Below, piece by piece: positions 33,365 to 42,679 of a stretch of 64,000 bases of DNA (positions within the stretch are counted from its first letter, which is position 1; each line of letters starts with the position of its first letter). The translations under genes and the position numbers were made by a program. The notes under the pieces are model-generated. The model ran no database searches. It was not told the DNA's origin and saw only the letters and a program-made list of their open reading frames with translations. Origin of the DNA: an uncultured Arthrobacter sp. (GTDB lineage Bacteria > Actinomycetota > Actinomycetes > Actinomycetales > Micrococcaceae); the NCBI RefSeq assembly GCF_947495145.1, contig NZ_CANLXP010000009.1, positions 62,001 to 126,000 on the forward strand. Reading direction: 5' to 3'.

Positions 33365-33646
33365 ATGCCACGCAGCCTGAAGAAAGGCCCCTTCGTCGAT
33401 CAGCACCTGTTCGTCAAGGTGGACCGCGAGAACGAGAAGGGCACCAAGAACGTCATCAAGACGTGGTCCCGCCGCTCAATGATCATCCCGGACATGCTCG
33501 GCCACACCATTGCCGTTCATGACGGGCGCAAGCACATTCCGGTGTTTGTCACCGAGTCGATGGTCGGGCACAAGCTCGGCGAATTCGCTCCCACGCGGAC
33601 ATTCCGCGGCCATGTGAAGGACGACCGCAAGGGCAAGCGCCGCTAA
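33365..33646 (+). CDS. rpsS: 30S ribosomal protein S19
   Basis: 93 aa. [39 protein letters not shown], and [18 protein letters not shown] are the family signature. It binds 16S rRNA in the head with S13. Confidence 0.98.
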   Translation: MPRSLKKGPFVDQHLFVKVDRENEKGTKNVIKTWSRRSMIIPDMLGHTIAVHDGRKHIPVFVTESMVGHKLGEFAPTRTFRGHVKDDRKGKRR

Positions 33647-33685
33647 GGCGCCTGTTTCTACGGCTAAGACGAGAGAAGGAAAGCA

Positions 33686-34051
33686 ATGGAAGCCAAGGCT
33701 ATTGCGCGTCATCTGCGCGTAACGCCTATGAAGGCCCGGCGCGTCGTCAACCTTGTTCGTGGTAAGCAAGCGAATGAGGCTCTGGCAATCCTGAAGTTTG
33801 CCCCCCAGGCAGCTTCGGAGCCGGTTTTCAAGGTAGTACAGTCGGCGATCGCCAACGCCCGGGTCCTCGCGGACCGCGACGGCCTGGCGTTCGACGAAGG
33901 CGACCTCATCATCAGCGAAGCGTTTGTTGATGAAGGCCCGACCATGAAGCGGTTCCAGCCGCGAGCTCAGGGTCGTGCATTTCAGATCAAGAAGCGGACC
34001 AGCCACGTCACTGTGGTAGTCGCTACCCCTGAGAAAGTGGAGGCTCGCTAA
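33686..34051 (+). CDS. rplV: 50S ribosomal protein L22
   Basis: 121 aa. [20 protein letters not shown] at the start and the hairpin tip [19 protein letters not shown]-like region ([18 protein letters not shown]) that reaches into the exit tunnel. The next gene begins on the base after its stop. Confidence 0.97.
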   Translation: MEAKAIARHLRVTPMKARRVVNLVRGKQANEALAILKFAPQAASEPVFKVVQSAIANARVLADRDGLAFDEGDLIISEAFVDEGPTMKRFQPRAQGRAFQIKKRTSHVTVVVATPEKVEAR

Positions 34052-34912
34052 GTGGGACAGAAAGTAAACCCGCACGGGTTCCGACTCGGCATCACCACTG
34101 ACCACCGGTCACACTGGTTTGCTGACAGCAACAAGCCCGGCCAGCGCTACAAGGACTTCGTCCGCGAGGACATCAAGATCCGCCAGCTCATGTCTACGGG
34201 CATGGACCGCGCCGGCATCGCCAAGGTCGAGATCGAGCGCACCCGCGACCGCGTTCGTGTGGATATCCACACGGCGCGCCCGGGTATCGTCATCGGCCGC
34301 CGCGGCGCTGAAGCAGACCGTATCCGCGGCGAGCTTGAGAAGCTCACCGGCAAGCAGGTTCAGCTGAACATCCTCGAGGTCAAGAACCCCGAGATCGAGG
34401 CACAGCTTGTTGCCCAGGGCGTCGCTGAGCAGCTCTCTTCACGTGTGGCTTTCCGCCGCGCCATGAAGAAGGCCATGCAGTCGGCACAGCGTGCCGGTGC
34501 CAAGGGCATCCGCGTACAGTGCTCCGGCCGCCTCGGCGGCGCGGAAATGAGCCGCTCGGAGTTCTACCGCGAAGGCCGTGTGCCCCTGCACACCCTGCGC
34601 GCGAACATCGACTACGGCTTCTTCGAAGCCAAGACCACCTTCGGCCGCATCGGTGTGAAGGTATGGATCTACAAGGGCGACGTCACTGCCAAGGAGCTCG
34701 CAGCCCAGGCTGCAGCAGCACCTTCGCGTGGCCGTGGTGGCGGAGACCGTCCGGGCCGTGGCCCGGCCGGCGCTGACCGCGGTGGAGATCGCGGAGGCGA
34801 CCGTCGTCGTCGTAATACCGATCGCGGTGCCGGTCAGGGTGAAGCTAGCGCTGCTCCCGCCGAGTCCGCACCGGCTGAGTCCGCTGCTGCAGCGGAAGGA
34901 GGACAGGCTTAA
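34052..34912 (+). CDS. rpsC: 30S ribosomal protein S3 with RG-rich tail
   Basis: 286 aa, GTG start directly after the rplV stop. The KH domain [20 protein letters not shown] and C-terminal S3 domain ([40 protein letters not shown]) form the normal core to about residue 218. Residues 226-263 are Gly/Arg/Asp-rich ([29 protein letters not shown]), then an Ala/Glu/Ser/Pro end. E. coli S3 has 233 aa. S3 lines the mRNA entry channel and contributes to ribosomal helicase activity, so a disordered RG tail there could touch RNA (inference). Confidence 0.96.
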   Translation: MGQKVNPHGFRLGITTDHRSHWFADSNKPGQRYKDFVREDIKIRQLMSTGMDRAGIAKVEIERTRDRVRVDIHTARPGIVIGRRGAEADRIRGELEKLTGKQVQLNILEVKNPEIEAQLVAQGVAEQLSSRVAFRRAMKKAMQSAQRAGAKGIRVQCSGRLGGAEMSRSEFYREGRVPLHTLRANIDYGFFEAKTTFGRIGVKVWIYKGDVTAKELAAQAAAAPSRGRGGGDRPGRGPAGADRGGDRGGDRRRRNTDRGAGQGEASAAPAESAPAESAAAAEGGQA

Positions 34913-35329
34913 ATGCTTATCCCACGTCGAGTGAAGTTCCGTAAGCAGCACCACCCCGGTCGTTCGGGCGCTGCTACCGGCGGCACGCAGGTCAGCTTCG
35001 GTGAGTGGGGTATCCAGGCTCTGAGCCCGGCATACGTCACCAACCGCCAGATCGAATCTGCGCGTATCGCAATGACCCGTCACATCAAGCGTGGTGGAAA
35101 GGTGTGGATCAACATCTACCCTGACCGTCCGCTGACCAAGAAGCCTGCCGAAACCCGTATGGGTTCCGGTAAGGGTTCGCCCGAGTGGTGGGTCGCCAAC
35201 GTCAAGCCGGGGCGTGTTCTCTTTGAACTCTCCGGTGTCAATGAAGAGGTAGCTCGCGAGGCACTGCGCCTGGCGATCCATAAGCTGCCGTTGAAGGCAC
35301 GTATCGTGCGTCGTGAGGGTGGTGAATAG
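34913..35329 (+). CDS. rplP: 50S ribosomal protein L16
   Basis: 138 aa, starting on the base after the rpsC stop. [28 protein letters not shown]-like [15 protein letters not shown], and [19 protein letters not shown] are diagnostic. It positions the A-site tRNA. Confidence 0.97.
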   Translation: MLIPRRVKFRKQHHPGRSGAATGGTQVSFGEWGIQALSPAYVTNRQIESARIAMTRHIKRGGKVWINIYPDRPLTKKPAETRMGSGKGSPEWWVANVKPGRVLFELSGVNEEVAREALRLAIHKLPLKARIVRREGGE

Positions 35330-35331
35330 TC

Positions 35332-35679
35332 ATGGCACTCGGTTCAAAGGAACTGGCAACCGACCAGCTGGATGGGTTCGATAAGGACCGTCTGGTGGAG
35401 GAACTCGCCAAGGCTAAGGAAGAGCTGTTCAACCTGCGCTTCCAGTCAGCCACCGGTCAGCTTGAAAACCACGGCCGCCTGCGCTCGGTGAAGCGGGATA
35501 TTGCCCGCATCTACACCGTGCTGCGTGAGCGCGAGCTGGGAATTCGGCCCGACGTCGTTGCCCCAGTTGAAGAAGCAAAGACTGAGAAGGCCGGCAAGAA
35601 ATCGAAGGGTTCCAAGGCTGCCTCCACAAAGGACGAAAAGTCCGTGGAAACACAGGCTTCTGAGGAGGATGCCAAATGA
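35332..35679 (+). CDS. rpmC: 50S ribosomal protein L29 with C-terminal extension
   Basis: 115 aa, about 40-50 longer than most L29. The core (residues 1-72) has [20 protein letters not shown] and [20 protein letters not shown]. Residues 80-115 form a Lys/Glu/Ser/Ala-rich tail ([20 protein letters not shown]) ending SEEDAK. L29 sits at the tunnel exit, so the tail would extend outside the exit. It overlaps rpsQ by four bases (ATGA). Confidence 0.95.
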   Translation: MALGSKELATDQLDGFDKDRLVEELAKAKEELFNLRFQSATGQLENHGRLRSVKRDIARIYTVLRERELGIRPDVVAPVEEAKTEKAGKKSKGSKAASTKDEKSVETQASEEDAK

Positions 35680-35963
35680 GTGAAGAGAAGAACGGCACTG
35701 TAGAGGCTGAGGCCCGCGGTCAGCGCAAGACCCGCCGCGGCTACGTCGTGTCGGACAAGATGGACAAGACGGTAGTCGTGCAGGTGGAGGACCGTGTGAA
35801 GCACGCCCTCTACGGCAAGGTCATCCGCCGCACCTCCAAGGTCAAGGTCCACGATGAGCAGAACACCGCCGGTATCGGCGACATGGTTCTGATCAGCGAG
35901 ACCCGCCCGCTGTCCGCTACCAAGCGGTGGCGTCTGGTGGAAGTTATTGAGAAGGCTAAGTAA
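35676..35963 (+). CDS. rpsQ: 30S ribosomal protein S17
   Basis: 95 aa. [39 protein letters not shown], and [18 protein letters not shown] are the OB-fold signature. A 15-20-residue charged N-terminal extension is present. Last gene of the S10 operon; a strong terminator follows. Confidence 0.97.
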   Translation: MSEEKNGTVEAEARGQRKTRRGYVVSDKMDKTVVVQVEDRVKHALYGKVIRRTSKVKVHDEQNTAGIGDMVLISETRPLSATKRWRLVEVIEKAK

Positions 35964-35998
35964 GACCAAGTAGCCTCTCGTCGTCAAGCGACACCCAG

Positions 35999-36033
35999 GC
36001 AGTCCCTCGTTCCTTTACGGAGCGGGGGACTGC
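35999..36033 (+). terminator. Terminator ending the S10 operon
   Basis: A 15-bp stem (GCAGTCCCTCGTTCC with GGAGCGGGGGACTGC, two G-T pairs) and a five-base loop, followed by TTGCGTTTTC, 36 bases after rpsQ. Confidence 0.9.
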
Positions 36034-36297
36034 TTGCGTTTTCAAACGTGCTAGGATATTGAGTTTGTGTGGTGCCTTTCGTGTGCCATTGACAAACCTC
36101 GTAATCAATCGTGCTCCGGCATAGTACTTCCCTGCTCTTGTTGCGCCTGGGAGGTAAATGCCTCGGGCACGGGCGTTTAGGCTCATCCCTGGCAAAATCC
36201 AGGTGGGTCCAGAGACACCCCGATCAACCGTTCCGCAAGGCTCATTCCGTATGCATTATTTTCGGTCTGAGAACCGGCGCGACGCAAGGAGTAGATA
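36034..36297 (+). promoter_or_regulatory. Promoter region and leader of the spc operon
   Basis: 264 bases between the S10-operon terminator and rplN. TAGGAT at 36052-36057 is the best -10 candidate, without a clear -35. A perfect TTGACA at 36089-36094 has no -10 at the right distance. AAATGCC (36156-36162) can pair with GGCGTTT (36172-36178). No gene seen. Confidence 0.4.
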
Positions 36298-36666
36298 GTG
36301 ATTCAGCAAGAGTCGCGACTCAAGATCGCCGACAACACTGGTGCTAAGGAAATCCTTACCATTCGTGTTCTCGGTGGATCCGGACGTCGCTACGCAGGAA
36401 TTGGCGACGTCATCGTCGCCACCGTCAAAGACGCCATCCCTGGTGGGAACGTCAAGAAGGGCGATGTGGTCAAGGCCGTCATCGTCCGCACCAAGAAGGA
36501 ACGCCGCCGTGCGGATGGTTCCTACATCAAGTTCGACGAGAACGCTGCCGTTATCCTCAAGGCCGACGGCGATCCCCGTGGTACCCGTATCTTCGGCCCG
36601 GTCGGTCGCGAACTTCGCGACAAGCGCTTCATGAAGATCATTTCACTGGCCCCGGAGGTGCTGTAG
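36298..36666 (+). CDS. rplN: 50S ribosomal protein L14
   Basis: 122 aa, GTG start after [35 protein letters not shown] and [23 protein letters not shown]-type signature, ending [12 protein letters not shown]. It forms an intersubunit bridge. First gene of the spc operon. Confidence 0.98.
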   Translation: MIQQESRLKIADNTGAKEILTIRVLGGSGRRYAGIGDVIVATVKDAIPGGNVKKGDVVKAVIVRTKKERRRADGSYIKFDENAAVILKADGDPRGTRIFGPVGRELRDKRFMKIISLAPEVL

Positions 36667-36668
36667 TC

Positions 36669-37046
36669 ATGGCTCAGACCCGTTCGAAGCTGAAGATCAA
36701 GAAGGGTGACCTCGTTCAGGTCATCACCGGCGCCAAGCAGGAGCGCGGCGGAGACCGCGGCAAGCAGGGCAAGGTCCTCAAGGTATTCCCTGAGAGCAAC
36801 CGTGTACTGGTCGAAGGCATTAACCGCGTCACGAAGCACACCAAGGCTGGGCAGACGCAGCGCGGCACCCAGACCGGTGGCATCGAGACCGTTGAGGCCT
36901 CAATCCACATCAGTAACGTCGCAGTTGTAGACCCGGAGAGCAAGAAGCCCACCCGTGTCGGCTACCGCACCGAAACGGTGGAGCGGGACGGCCGTGAGCG
37001 CACGGTCCGCATCCGCGTCGCCAAGGCATCAGGGAAGGATCTGTAA
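36669..37046 (+). CDS. rplX: 50S ribosomal protein L24
   Basis: 125 aa. KOW motif [20 protein letters not shown] then [20 protein letters not shown] and [20 protein letters not shown]. Assembly initiator for the 50S. Its stop shares a base with the rplE start (TAATG). Confidence 0.97.
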   Translation: MAQTRSKLKIKKGDLVQVITGAKQERGGDRGKQGKVLKVFPESNRVLVEGINRVTKHTKAGQTQRGTQTGGIETVEASIHISNVAVVDPESKKPTRVGYRTETVERDGRERTVRIRVAKASGKDL

Positions 37047-37621
37047 TGACTGCTGAAGCCGTAGAAACAAAGATCACCCCCCGCCTGAAGGCCCGCTACG
37101 CCTCGGAAATCAAGTCGACGCTGCTGGAGGAATTCAGCTACAGCAACGTCAACCAGGTTCCCCGGCTCGTCAAGGTCGTTGTGAACATGGGTGTTGGAGA
37201 TGCCGCCAAGGACTCCAAGCTCATCGACGGTGCGGTCCGCGACCTCACCCAGATCACCGGCCAGAAGCCGCAGGTCACCAAGGCACGCAAGTCCATCGCG
37301 CAGTTCAAGCTCCGCGAGGGAATGCCGATCGGTGCGCACGCAACTCTGCGTGGCGACCGCATGTGGGAATTCGTCGACCGCCTGGTCTCGCTGGCACTGC
37401 CCCGTATCCGCGACTTCCGCGGCCTCAACGGGCGCCAGTTCGACGGCAACGGCAACTACACCTTCGGCCTTACGGAGCAGTCGATGTTCCACGAGATCGA
37501 TCAGGACAAGATTGACCGTGTCCGCGGCATGGACATCACCGTTGTGACCACTGCCAAGACTGACGCCGAAGGCCGCGCCCTGCTCAAGGCGCTCGGCTTC
37601 CCGTTCAAATCCGAAGACTAA
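37046..37621 (+). CDS. rplE: 50S ribosomal protein L5
   Basis: 191 aa. [40 protein letters not shown] and [19 protein letters not shown] are the family motifs. It binds 5S rRNA together with L18. In most bacteria rpsN follows; here it does not. Confidence 0.97.
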   Translation: MTAEAVETKITPRLKARYASEIKSTLLEEFSYSNVNQVPRLVKVVVNMGVGDAAKDSKLIDGAVRDLTQITGQKPQVTKARKSIAQFKLREGMPIGAHATLRGDRMWEFVDRLVSLALPRIRDFRGLNGRQFDGNGNYTFGLTEQSMFHEIDQDKIDRVRGMDITVVTTAKTDAEGRALLKALGFPFKSED

Positions 37622-37716
37622 TTCAACTACGTTGCAGGTCCGTTCCGGGGTCCGGCCAGCTGATGCTGGTTCTCACCGGAGTAGCGGAAACCGTTCCGAG
37701 GAAGGGCTAGAGCCCA
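37622..37716 (+). promoter_or_regulatory. Non-coding spacer where rpsN usually lies
   Basis: 95 bases between rplE and rpsH. CCAGC-TGAT-GCTGG at 37656-37669 forms a hairpin that outer CCGG pairs (37652-37655 with 37676-37679) can extend. No S14 frame is present. In E. coli S8 binds the spc mRNA near rplE; this stem could be such a site, but that is inference. Confidence 0.35.
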
Positions 37717-38115
37717 ATGACAATGACAGATCCAGTTGCAGACATGCTTACGCGTCTCCGCAACGCCAACTCGGCATACCACGACACCGTGTCCATGCCA
37801 TACAGCAAGCTGAAGGCACGCGTTGCCGACATCCTGAAGGCCGAAGGTTACATCGGCGGCTGGAAGGAAGAAGAGGCTGAGGTGGGCAAGAAGCTCACCA
37901 TTGACCTCAAGTTCGGTCCCGACCGTCAGCGCTCCATTGCGGGCATCCGGCGCATCTCCAAGCCGGGCCTGCGCGTTTACGCAAAGTCCACCAATCTGCC
38001 GCACGTACTGGGCGGACTGGGCATTGCCATCCTGTCCACGTCCTCCGGTCTGCTTACAGACCGCCAGGCAGCCAAGAAGGGTGTAGGTGGGGAAGTCCTC
38101 GCCTACGTCTGGTAG
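37717..38115 (+). CDS. rpsH: 30S ribosomal protein S8
   Basis: 132 aa. [20 protein letters not shown] start, [20 protein letters not shown], and the C-terminal [20 protein letters not shown] signature. It binds 16S rRNA helix 21 and represses the spc operon in E. coli. Confidence 0.98.
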   Translation: MTMTDPVADMLTRLRNANSAYHDTVSMPYSKLKARVADILKAEGYIGGWKEEEAEVGKKLTIDLKFGPDRQRSIAGIRRISKPGLRVYAKSTNLPHVLGGLGIAILSTSSGLLTDRQAAKKGVGGEVLAYVW

Positions 38116-38135
38116 CGGGAAAGGGAAAGAGAAAC

Positions 38136-38672
38136 ATGTCACGTATTGGACGTCTCCCCATCACCGTGCCCGCAGGCGTTGAGGTCAAGGTTGACGGCAG
38201 TGTTGTTTCTGTCAAGGGATCCAAGGGCGAGCTGAGCCACTCTGTTGCCAGCCCCATCCAGGTATCGCTTGAGGAAAGCACCATCACCGTCTCCCGCCCG
38301 AATGACGAGCGCGAATCGCGTTCGCTGCACGGCCTGACCCGCACCCTGATCTCCAACATGATCGTTGGAGTGACCGAGGGCTACAAGAAGAACCTCGAGA
38401 TTGTCGGCACCGGTTACCGCGTGCAGGCCAAGGGTTCCGACCTGGAGTTCGCACTGGGCTACAGCCACCCCGTGGCCGTAAAGGCCCCGGAGGGCATAAC
38501 GCTCACCGTGGACAGCCCCACGAAGGTGTCCGTCTCCGGCATCAACAAGCAGCAGGTCGGCGAAGTTGCTGCGAACATCCGCAAGCTGCGCCGTCCGGAT
38601 CCCTATAAGGGCAAGGGCATCCGCTACGCGGGCGAAATTATTCGCCGCAAGGTCGGAAAGGCTGGTAAGTAA
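38136..38672 (+). CDS. rplF: 50S ribosomal protein L6
   Basis: 178 aa. [20 protein letters not shown] and the C-terminal signature [20 protein letters not shown]. It binds near the sarcin-ricin loop. Confidence 0.98.
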   Translation: MSRIGRLPITVPAGVEVKVDGSVVSVKGSKGELSHSVASPIQVSLEESTITVSRPNDERESRSLHGLTRTLISNMIVGVTEGYKKNLEIVGTGYRVQAKGSDLEFALGYSHPVAVKAPEGITLTVDSPTKVSVSGINKQQVGEVAANIRKLRRPDPYKGKGIRYAGEIIRRKVGKAGK

Positions 38673-38674
38673 CC

Positions 38675-39058
38675 ATGACACTGAGCATCAACAAGAAGCG
38701 CACGTCGAAGAGCAAGTCCGCCCAGCGCGGACGGCGCCACCTTCGGGTCCGCAAGCGCATTACAGGTACTGCTGTTCGTCCCCGTCTGGTGGTCAACCGT
38801 TCAGCCCGTCACATTTTTGTGCAGGTTGTCGACGACACCAAGGGCATCACCGTTGCATCGGCTTCGACCCTCGAGGCGGACCTGCGTTCGTTCGACGGCG
38901 ACAAGACCGCCAAGGCCAGGCGCGTCGGCGAGCTCGTTGCCGGTCGGGCAAAGGCTGCGGGCATTGAGGCAGTCGTATTCGACCGTGGGGGCAACAAGTA
39001 CCACGGCCGGGTTGCCGCAATCGCAGACGGCGCACGTGAAGGTGGGCTGGCACTGTGA
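38675..39058 (+). CDS. rplR: 50S ribosomal protein L18
   Basis: 127 aa. [40 protein letters not shown] and [20 protein letters not shown]. Binds 5S rRNA with L5. Its stop overlaps the rpsE GTG start (GTGA). Confidence 0.98.
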   Translation: MTLSINKKRTSKSKSAQRGRRHLRVRKRITGTAVRPRLVVNRSARHIFVQVVDDTKGITVASASTLEADLRSFDGDKTAKARRVGELVAGRAKAAGIEAVVFDRGGNKYHGRVAAIADGAREGGLAL

Positions 39059-39792
39059 CCGAGCAGAACAACGCAAAGGAAGCCTCATTGAATACGGCAA
39101 AGGCTGAGCAGCCTGCAACTGAAGCTCCCGCGGCCGGATCCACCGAGACGGCGTCAGCTACTGACGATCGCCGCGGCGGCGGCGGTCGCCGTGGAGAGCG
39201 CGGCGGCCGTGACAGCGGTCGCGGCGGTCGCGATGGCGGCCGTGGCGGTCGCGATGGCGGTCGTGACGACAAGGACAAGTTCGTCGAGCGTGTCGTGTCG
39301 ATCAACCGTGTATCAAAGGTCGTCAAGGGCGGTCGGCGCTTCAGCTTCACCGCACTGGTTGTTGTCGGCGACGGCAACGGCATGGTCGGCGTCGGCTACG
39401 GAAAGGCCAAGGAAGTTCCCATGGCCATCTCCAAGGGCGTGGAGGAGGCCAAGAAGTCCTTCTTCAAGGTTCCCCGCATCGGTGGCACAGTTCCGCACCT
39501 GGTGCAGGGCGAGGCCGCTGCCGGCGTCGTACTCCTGCGCCCGGCGTCTCCCGGTACCGGTGTAATCGCCGGTGGTCCGGTGCGCGCTGTACTGGAGTGC
39601 GTCGGCATTCACGACGTCCTTTCCAAGTCCCTCGGTTCCTCCAACGCCATCAACATTGTTCATGCAACTGTTGACGCGCTGAAGAGGCTCGAAGAGCCCC
39701 AGGCTGTGGCGGCACGCCGTGGCCTGCCGCTGGACCAGGTTGCCTCAACGTCGATGCTGCGCGCTATGCAGGATCAGAAGGCAGGTGCGTAA
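39055..39792 (+). CDS. rpsE: 30S ribosomal protein S5 with RG-rich N-terminal extension
   Basis: 245 aa, GTG start; E. coli S5 has 167. Residues 1-38 are Ala/Thr/Glu-rich and 39-73 are repeats of Gly, Arg and Asp ([28 protein letters not shown]). The S5 core begins about 74 with [20 protein letters not shown] and contains [20 protein letters not shown] and [11 protein letters not shown]-like [21 protein letters not shown]5 with S3 and S4 forms the mRNA entry site. The extension resembles the RG tail on S3. Confidence 0.96.
   Translation: MTEQNNAKEASLNTAKAEQPATEAPAAGSTETASATDDRRGGGGRRGERGGRDSGRGGRDGGRGGRDGGRDDKDKFVERVVSINRVSKVVKGGRRFSFTALVVVGDGNGMVGVGYGKAKEVPMAISKGVEEAKKSFFKVPRIGGTVPHLVQGEAAAGVVLLRPASPGTGVIAGGPVRAVLECVGIHDVLSKSLGSSNAINIVHATVDALKRLEEPQAVAARRGLPLDQVASTSMLRAMQDQKAGA
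39223..39264 (+). repeat. Two 21-bp tandem repeats in rpsE
   Basis: 39223-39243 and 39244-39264 are identical except one base (GGCCGT versus GGTCGT at the end). Each encodes seven residues, GGRDGGR, in the N-terminal RG region. Copy number is likely to vary between strains. Confidence 0.85.
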
Positions 39793-40010
39793 TGACTGCT
39801 ATTACACCCAAGCGCGTGGTTGTCAGCTCAGCGAAGCTGGAAATCACCCAGATCAAGTCCGTCATTGGCGGTAAGCAGAACCAGCGGGACACCCTTCGTT
39901 CACTCGGCCTGAAGCGGATCGGACACACTGTTGTCCGCACCGCTGACGAAGTGACCGTCGGTATGGTCAACACGGTTCCGCACCTCGTGAAGGTTGAGGA
40001 GGCCAAGTAA
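39792..40010 (+). CDS. rpmD: 50S ribosomal protein L30
   Basis: 72 aa, start overlapping the rpsE stop by one base. [20 protein letters not shown] and [20 protein letters not shown] are diagnostic. Its stop overlaps the rplO start (TAATG). Confidence 0.97.
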   Translation: MTAITPKRVVVSSAKLEITQIKSVIGGKQNQRDTLRSLGLKRIGHTVVRTADEVTVGMVNTVPHLVKVEEAK

Positions 40011-40558
40011 TGGCTGAGAAGAAGACAGTGGAGGAATCCACCGAGAAGAAGCCGGCCCGCAAGCCTGCTGCCAAGGGAGCGGCCGTTCAGGAAACCCCTG
40101 AAAGCACGCCCCGCGTCCACGCACTGAAGGTACACCACCTTCGCCCTGCCCCCGGTGCCAAGACCGCCAAGACCCGCGTTGGTCGTGGTGAAGGTTCCAA
40201 GGGTAAGACTGCAGGCCGTGGTACCAAGGGCACCAAGGCACGCTACTCGGTCAAGGCAGGATTCGCGGGTGGGCAGCTTCCGCTGCACATGCGCCTGCCG
40301 AAGCTGCGCGGTTTCAAGAACCCGTTCCGCGTTGAGTACCAGGTAGTGAACCTGGACAAGCTCAACGAGCTGTACCCCCAAGGCGGCGAGGTGTCCGTGG
40401 ACAGCCTGATCGCCAAGGGCGCAGTGCGCAAGAACCAGCTCGTCAAGGTGCTGGGAACGGGCGACATCGCGGTGAAGGTAGACGTCAGGGTTCACGCCGT
40501 GTCCGCCAGCGCTGCCGAGAAGATCACCGCTGCCGGCGGTTCGGTCTCGGGTCTCTAG
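40010..40558 (+). CDS. rplO: 50S ribosomal protein L15 with N-terminal extension
   Basis: 182 aa; the usual length is about 145. Residues 1-35 are a Lys/Glu/Ala/Pro-rich extension. The core starts near [20 protein letters not shown], with [20 protein letters not shown] and [20 protein letters not shown]. Last gene of the spc operon as judged by the terminator after it. Confidence 0.96.
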   Translation: MAEKKTVEESTEKKPARKPAAKGAAVQETPESTPRVHALKVHHLRPAPGAKTAKTRVGRGEGSKGKTAGRGTKGTKARYSVKAGFAGGQLPLHMRLPKLRGFKNPFRVEYQVVNLDKLNELYPQGGEVSVDSLIAKGAVRKNQLVKVLGTGDIAVKVDVRVHAVSASAAEKITAAGGSVSGL

Positions 40559-40571
40559 TTCCCGGCGTCGC

Positions 40572-40606
40572 TTCCCCCACCGTCGCCGTAAGACGGCGGC
40601 GGGGGA
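40572..40606 (+). terminator. GC-rich hairpin after rplO
   Basis: CCGTCGCCGT pairs with ACGGCGGCGG around loop AAG, flanked by CCCCC/GGGGG with one mismatch, 13 bases past rplO. No T-run follows, so it may stop transcription only partly, or protect the 3' end. Confidence 0.5.
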
Positions 40607-40635
40607 GCCGGCTGTGATCTAGCTCATGAAGCAAC

Positions 40636-40678
40636 TAGACTCTTGGTGGGCCGGGATCCCCGGTCCACCAGGAGTCTG
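40636..40678 (+). terminator. Terminator between rplO and secY
   Basis: One 20-bp stem from 40636 to 40678 (ACTCTTGGTGGGCCGGG with CCCGGTCCACCAGGAGT as core; a few G-T pairs) with a three-base loop and the T-rich tail TTTCGTTT. A TAGACT hexamer at 40636-40641 lies inside its left arm. This hairpin separates the spc ribosomal genes from secY-adk-map. Confidence 0.85.
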
Positions 40679-40735
40679 TTTCGTTTAACAGGCTTCATTA
40701 CTTCCTCGGGTTCTCACCTGCCCGTTTCCAGCCGT

Positions 40736-40741
40736 TAGACT
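40736..40741 (+). promoter_or_regulatory. -10 box of secY-adk-map (TAGACT)
   Basis: TAGACT 54 bases before the secY TTG start and after the terminator. No clear -35; TTCTCA at 40711-40716 is 19 bases upstream. Confidence 0.5.
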
Positions 40742-40794
40742 CGGTTGGTGTGGATTGCCCGTAGAGGGCCACTAATACTTATTCAGGAGGACGC

Positions 40795-42108
40795 TTGCTA
40801 AGCGCTATTGGCCGGGCTTTCCGGACGCCAGACTTGCGGCGCAAGCTGTTGTTCACGCTGGGAATCATCACCATCTTCCGTTTGGGTGCGTTCATCCCGG
40901 CGCCCGGTGTTGACTACGGCAACGTGCAGCAGTGTTTGCAGCTCGGCAACACAGAGGGCGGCCTCTACCAGTTCGTGAACCTTTTCAGCGGCGGTGCGCT
41001 GCTGCAGGTGTCCATCTTTGCTCTCGGGATCATGCCGTACATCACGGCCAGCATCATCACGCAGCTGCTCCGCGTGGTCATTCCCCGCTTCCAGGAGCTC
41101 CACCAGGAGGGCGCCCAGGGCCAGGCACAGCTGACCCAGTACACGCGCTATCTGACGATTGCACTTGGGCTGCTGAACGCCACGACGCTGGTGTCGCTGG
41201 CGCGGTCAGGTGCCCTGCTGGGCAACTGCCCGGTGCCGATTATCCCGGACGACAGCATCATCACGATCATCCTCCTCATCATCACGCTGACCGCCGGTAC
41301 CGGCCTCATCATGTGGATGGGCGAGCTCATCACCGAGCGCGGCGTCGGCAACGGCATGTCGCTGCTGATCTTCACCGCTATCGCTGCCGGCTTCCCCAGT
41401 TCGCTGGGTGAGATCCTGCGTACGCAGGGCTGGAGCGTCTTCCTCAGCGTGCTGTTGATCGGCATTGTTACGGTGATGCTCGTGATCTTCGTTGAGCAGT
41501 CGCAGCGCCGTATTCCGGTGCAGTACGCCAAGCGCATGATCGGCCGCCGTACCCTGGGCGGCAGCAGCACCTACATCCCGATCAAGGTCAACATGGCCGG
41601 CGTTATCCCCGTGATCTTCGCGTCGTCGATGCTGTACCTGCCGTCGCTGATCGCCCAGTTCAACACACCTACCGACGGGCAGACCGCACCGCCGGAGTGG
41701 GTCAACTGGATTACCACCTACCTGACCTCCGGGGACCACCCCCTCTACATGGCGCTGTACTTCGCGATGATCGTGTTCTTCACATACTTCTACGTGGCGA
41801 TCACCTTCAATCCGGAGGAAGTGTCGGAGAACATGAAGAAGTACGGCGGCTTCATCCCGGGTATCCGGGCGGGCCGGCCTACCGCTGAGTACCTCCAGTA
41901 CGTCCTGTCCCGCATCACCCTGCCGGGCGCTATCTACCTCGGACTTGTTGCGCTCATCCCGTTGATCGCGCTCGTGGCCATCAATGCGAACCAGAACTTC
42001 CCGTTCGGTGGAGTTTCCATCCTCATTATGGTCGGCGTTGGCCTCGAGACGGTGAAGCAAATTGACGCGCAGCTGCAGCAGCGCCACTACGAAGGGTTAT
42101 TGCGATGA
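40795..42108 (+). CDS. secY: Preprotein translocase subunit SecY
   Basis: 437 aa, TTG start at 40795 set by AGGAGG four bases upstream. Ten transmembrane segments. Visible motifs: ALGIMPYITASIITQLL (plug/TM2), TAGTGLIMWMGELITERGVG then NGMSLLIFTAIAAG (TM5), RRTLGGSSTYIPIKVNMAGV (cytosolic loop) and YVLSRITLPGAIYLGLVALI. It forms the Sec channel with SecE (10.3 kb). Its last bases overlap adk (ATGA). Confidence 0.97.
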   Translation: MLSAIGRAFRTPDLRRKLLFTLGIITIFRLGAFIPAPGVDYGNVQQCLQLGNTEGGLYQFVNLFSGGALLQVSIFALGIMPYITASIITQLLRVVIPRFQELHQEGAQGQAQLTQYTRYLTIALGLLNATTLVSLARSGALLGNCPVPIIPDDSIITIILLIITLTAGTGLIMWMGELITERGVGNGMSLLIFTAIAAGFPSSLGEILRTQGWSVFLSVLLIGIVTVMLVIFVEQSQRRIPVQYAKRMIGRRTLGGSSTYIPIKVNMAGVIPVIFASSMLYLPSLIAQFNTPTDGQTAPPEWVNWITTYLTSGDHPLYMALYFAMIVFFTYFYVAITFNPEEVSENMKKYGGFIPGIRAGRPTAEYLQYVLSRITLPGAIYLGLVALIPLIALVAINANQNFPFGGVSILIMVGVGLETVKQIDAQLQQRHYEGLLR

Positions 42109-42677
42109 CACGGATGCTCATCATTGGACCGCCCGGGTCCGGCAAGGGAACGCAGGCCGCCCGGATTTCGGAGCGGCTGGGCGTGGTTGCCATTTCCACC
42201 GGCGACATCTTCCGCGAGAACGTCAAGGGTGAAACCCCACTGGGCCTCGAAGCGAAGAAGTACATGGACGCCGGCGACTTCGTTCCGGACAGCGTGACCA
42301 ACAGCATGGTCCGCGCACGCCTTGCCGATGACGACGTCAAGGAGGGCTTCCTGCTTGACGGCTACCCGCGCACTGCCGCCCAGGTGACCGAGCTGGATGA
42401 CATCCTGCAGCAGAATGACCTGAACCTCGACGTCGTACTGCAGCTCACTGCCGATGACGAGGAGCTGATCCGCCGGCTCCTCGGTCGTGCCCGTCTTGAC
42501 GGGCGTACGGATGACAATGAGGTTGTCATCCGGCATCGCCTCGACCTCTACCACGAGCAGACCGAGGCCGTCGTCTCCCAGTACGAGGCGCGGGGCATCG
42601 TGACCCGCGTTGACGGCATCGGTGCTATCGATGAGGTAACCGAGCGCGTCATGTCTGCCCTGAAAGTCACCCAGTAA
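42105..42677 (+). CDS. adk: Adenylate kinase
   Basis: 190 aa. P-loop IGPPGSGKGTQAARISERLG, DGYPRTAAQVTELDDIL, and a short lid (GRARLDGRTDDNEVVIRHRL) without the zinc cysteines. It interconverts ATP, ADP and AMP. Start overlaps secY by four bases; the secY-adk-map order is widespread. Confidence 0.97.
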   Translation: MTRMLIIGPPGSGKGTQAARISERLGVVAISTGDIFRENVKGETPLGLEAKKYMDAGDFVPDSVTNSMVRARLADDDVKEGFLLDGYPRTAAQVTELDDILQQNDLNLDVVLQLTADDEELIRRLLGRARLDGRTDDNEVVIRHRLDLYHEQTEAVVSQYEARGIVTRVDGIGAIDEVTERVMSALKVTQ

Positions 42678-42679
42678 CC

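Noticed and set aside
36089-36094. TTGACA as the -35 of the rplN promoter
   Set aside because: No acceptable -10 lies 15-19 bases downstream.
40636-40641. TAGACT as a promoter -10 box for secY
   Set aside because: It is the base of a 20-bp terminator stem; the second copy at 40736 is better placed.
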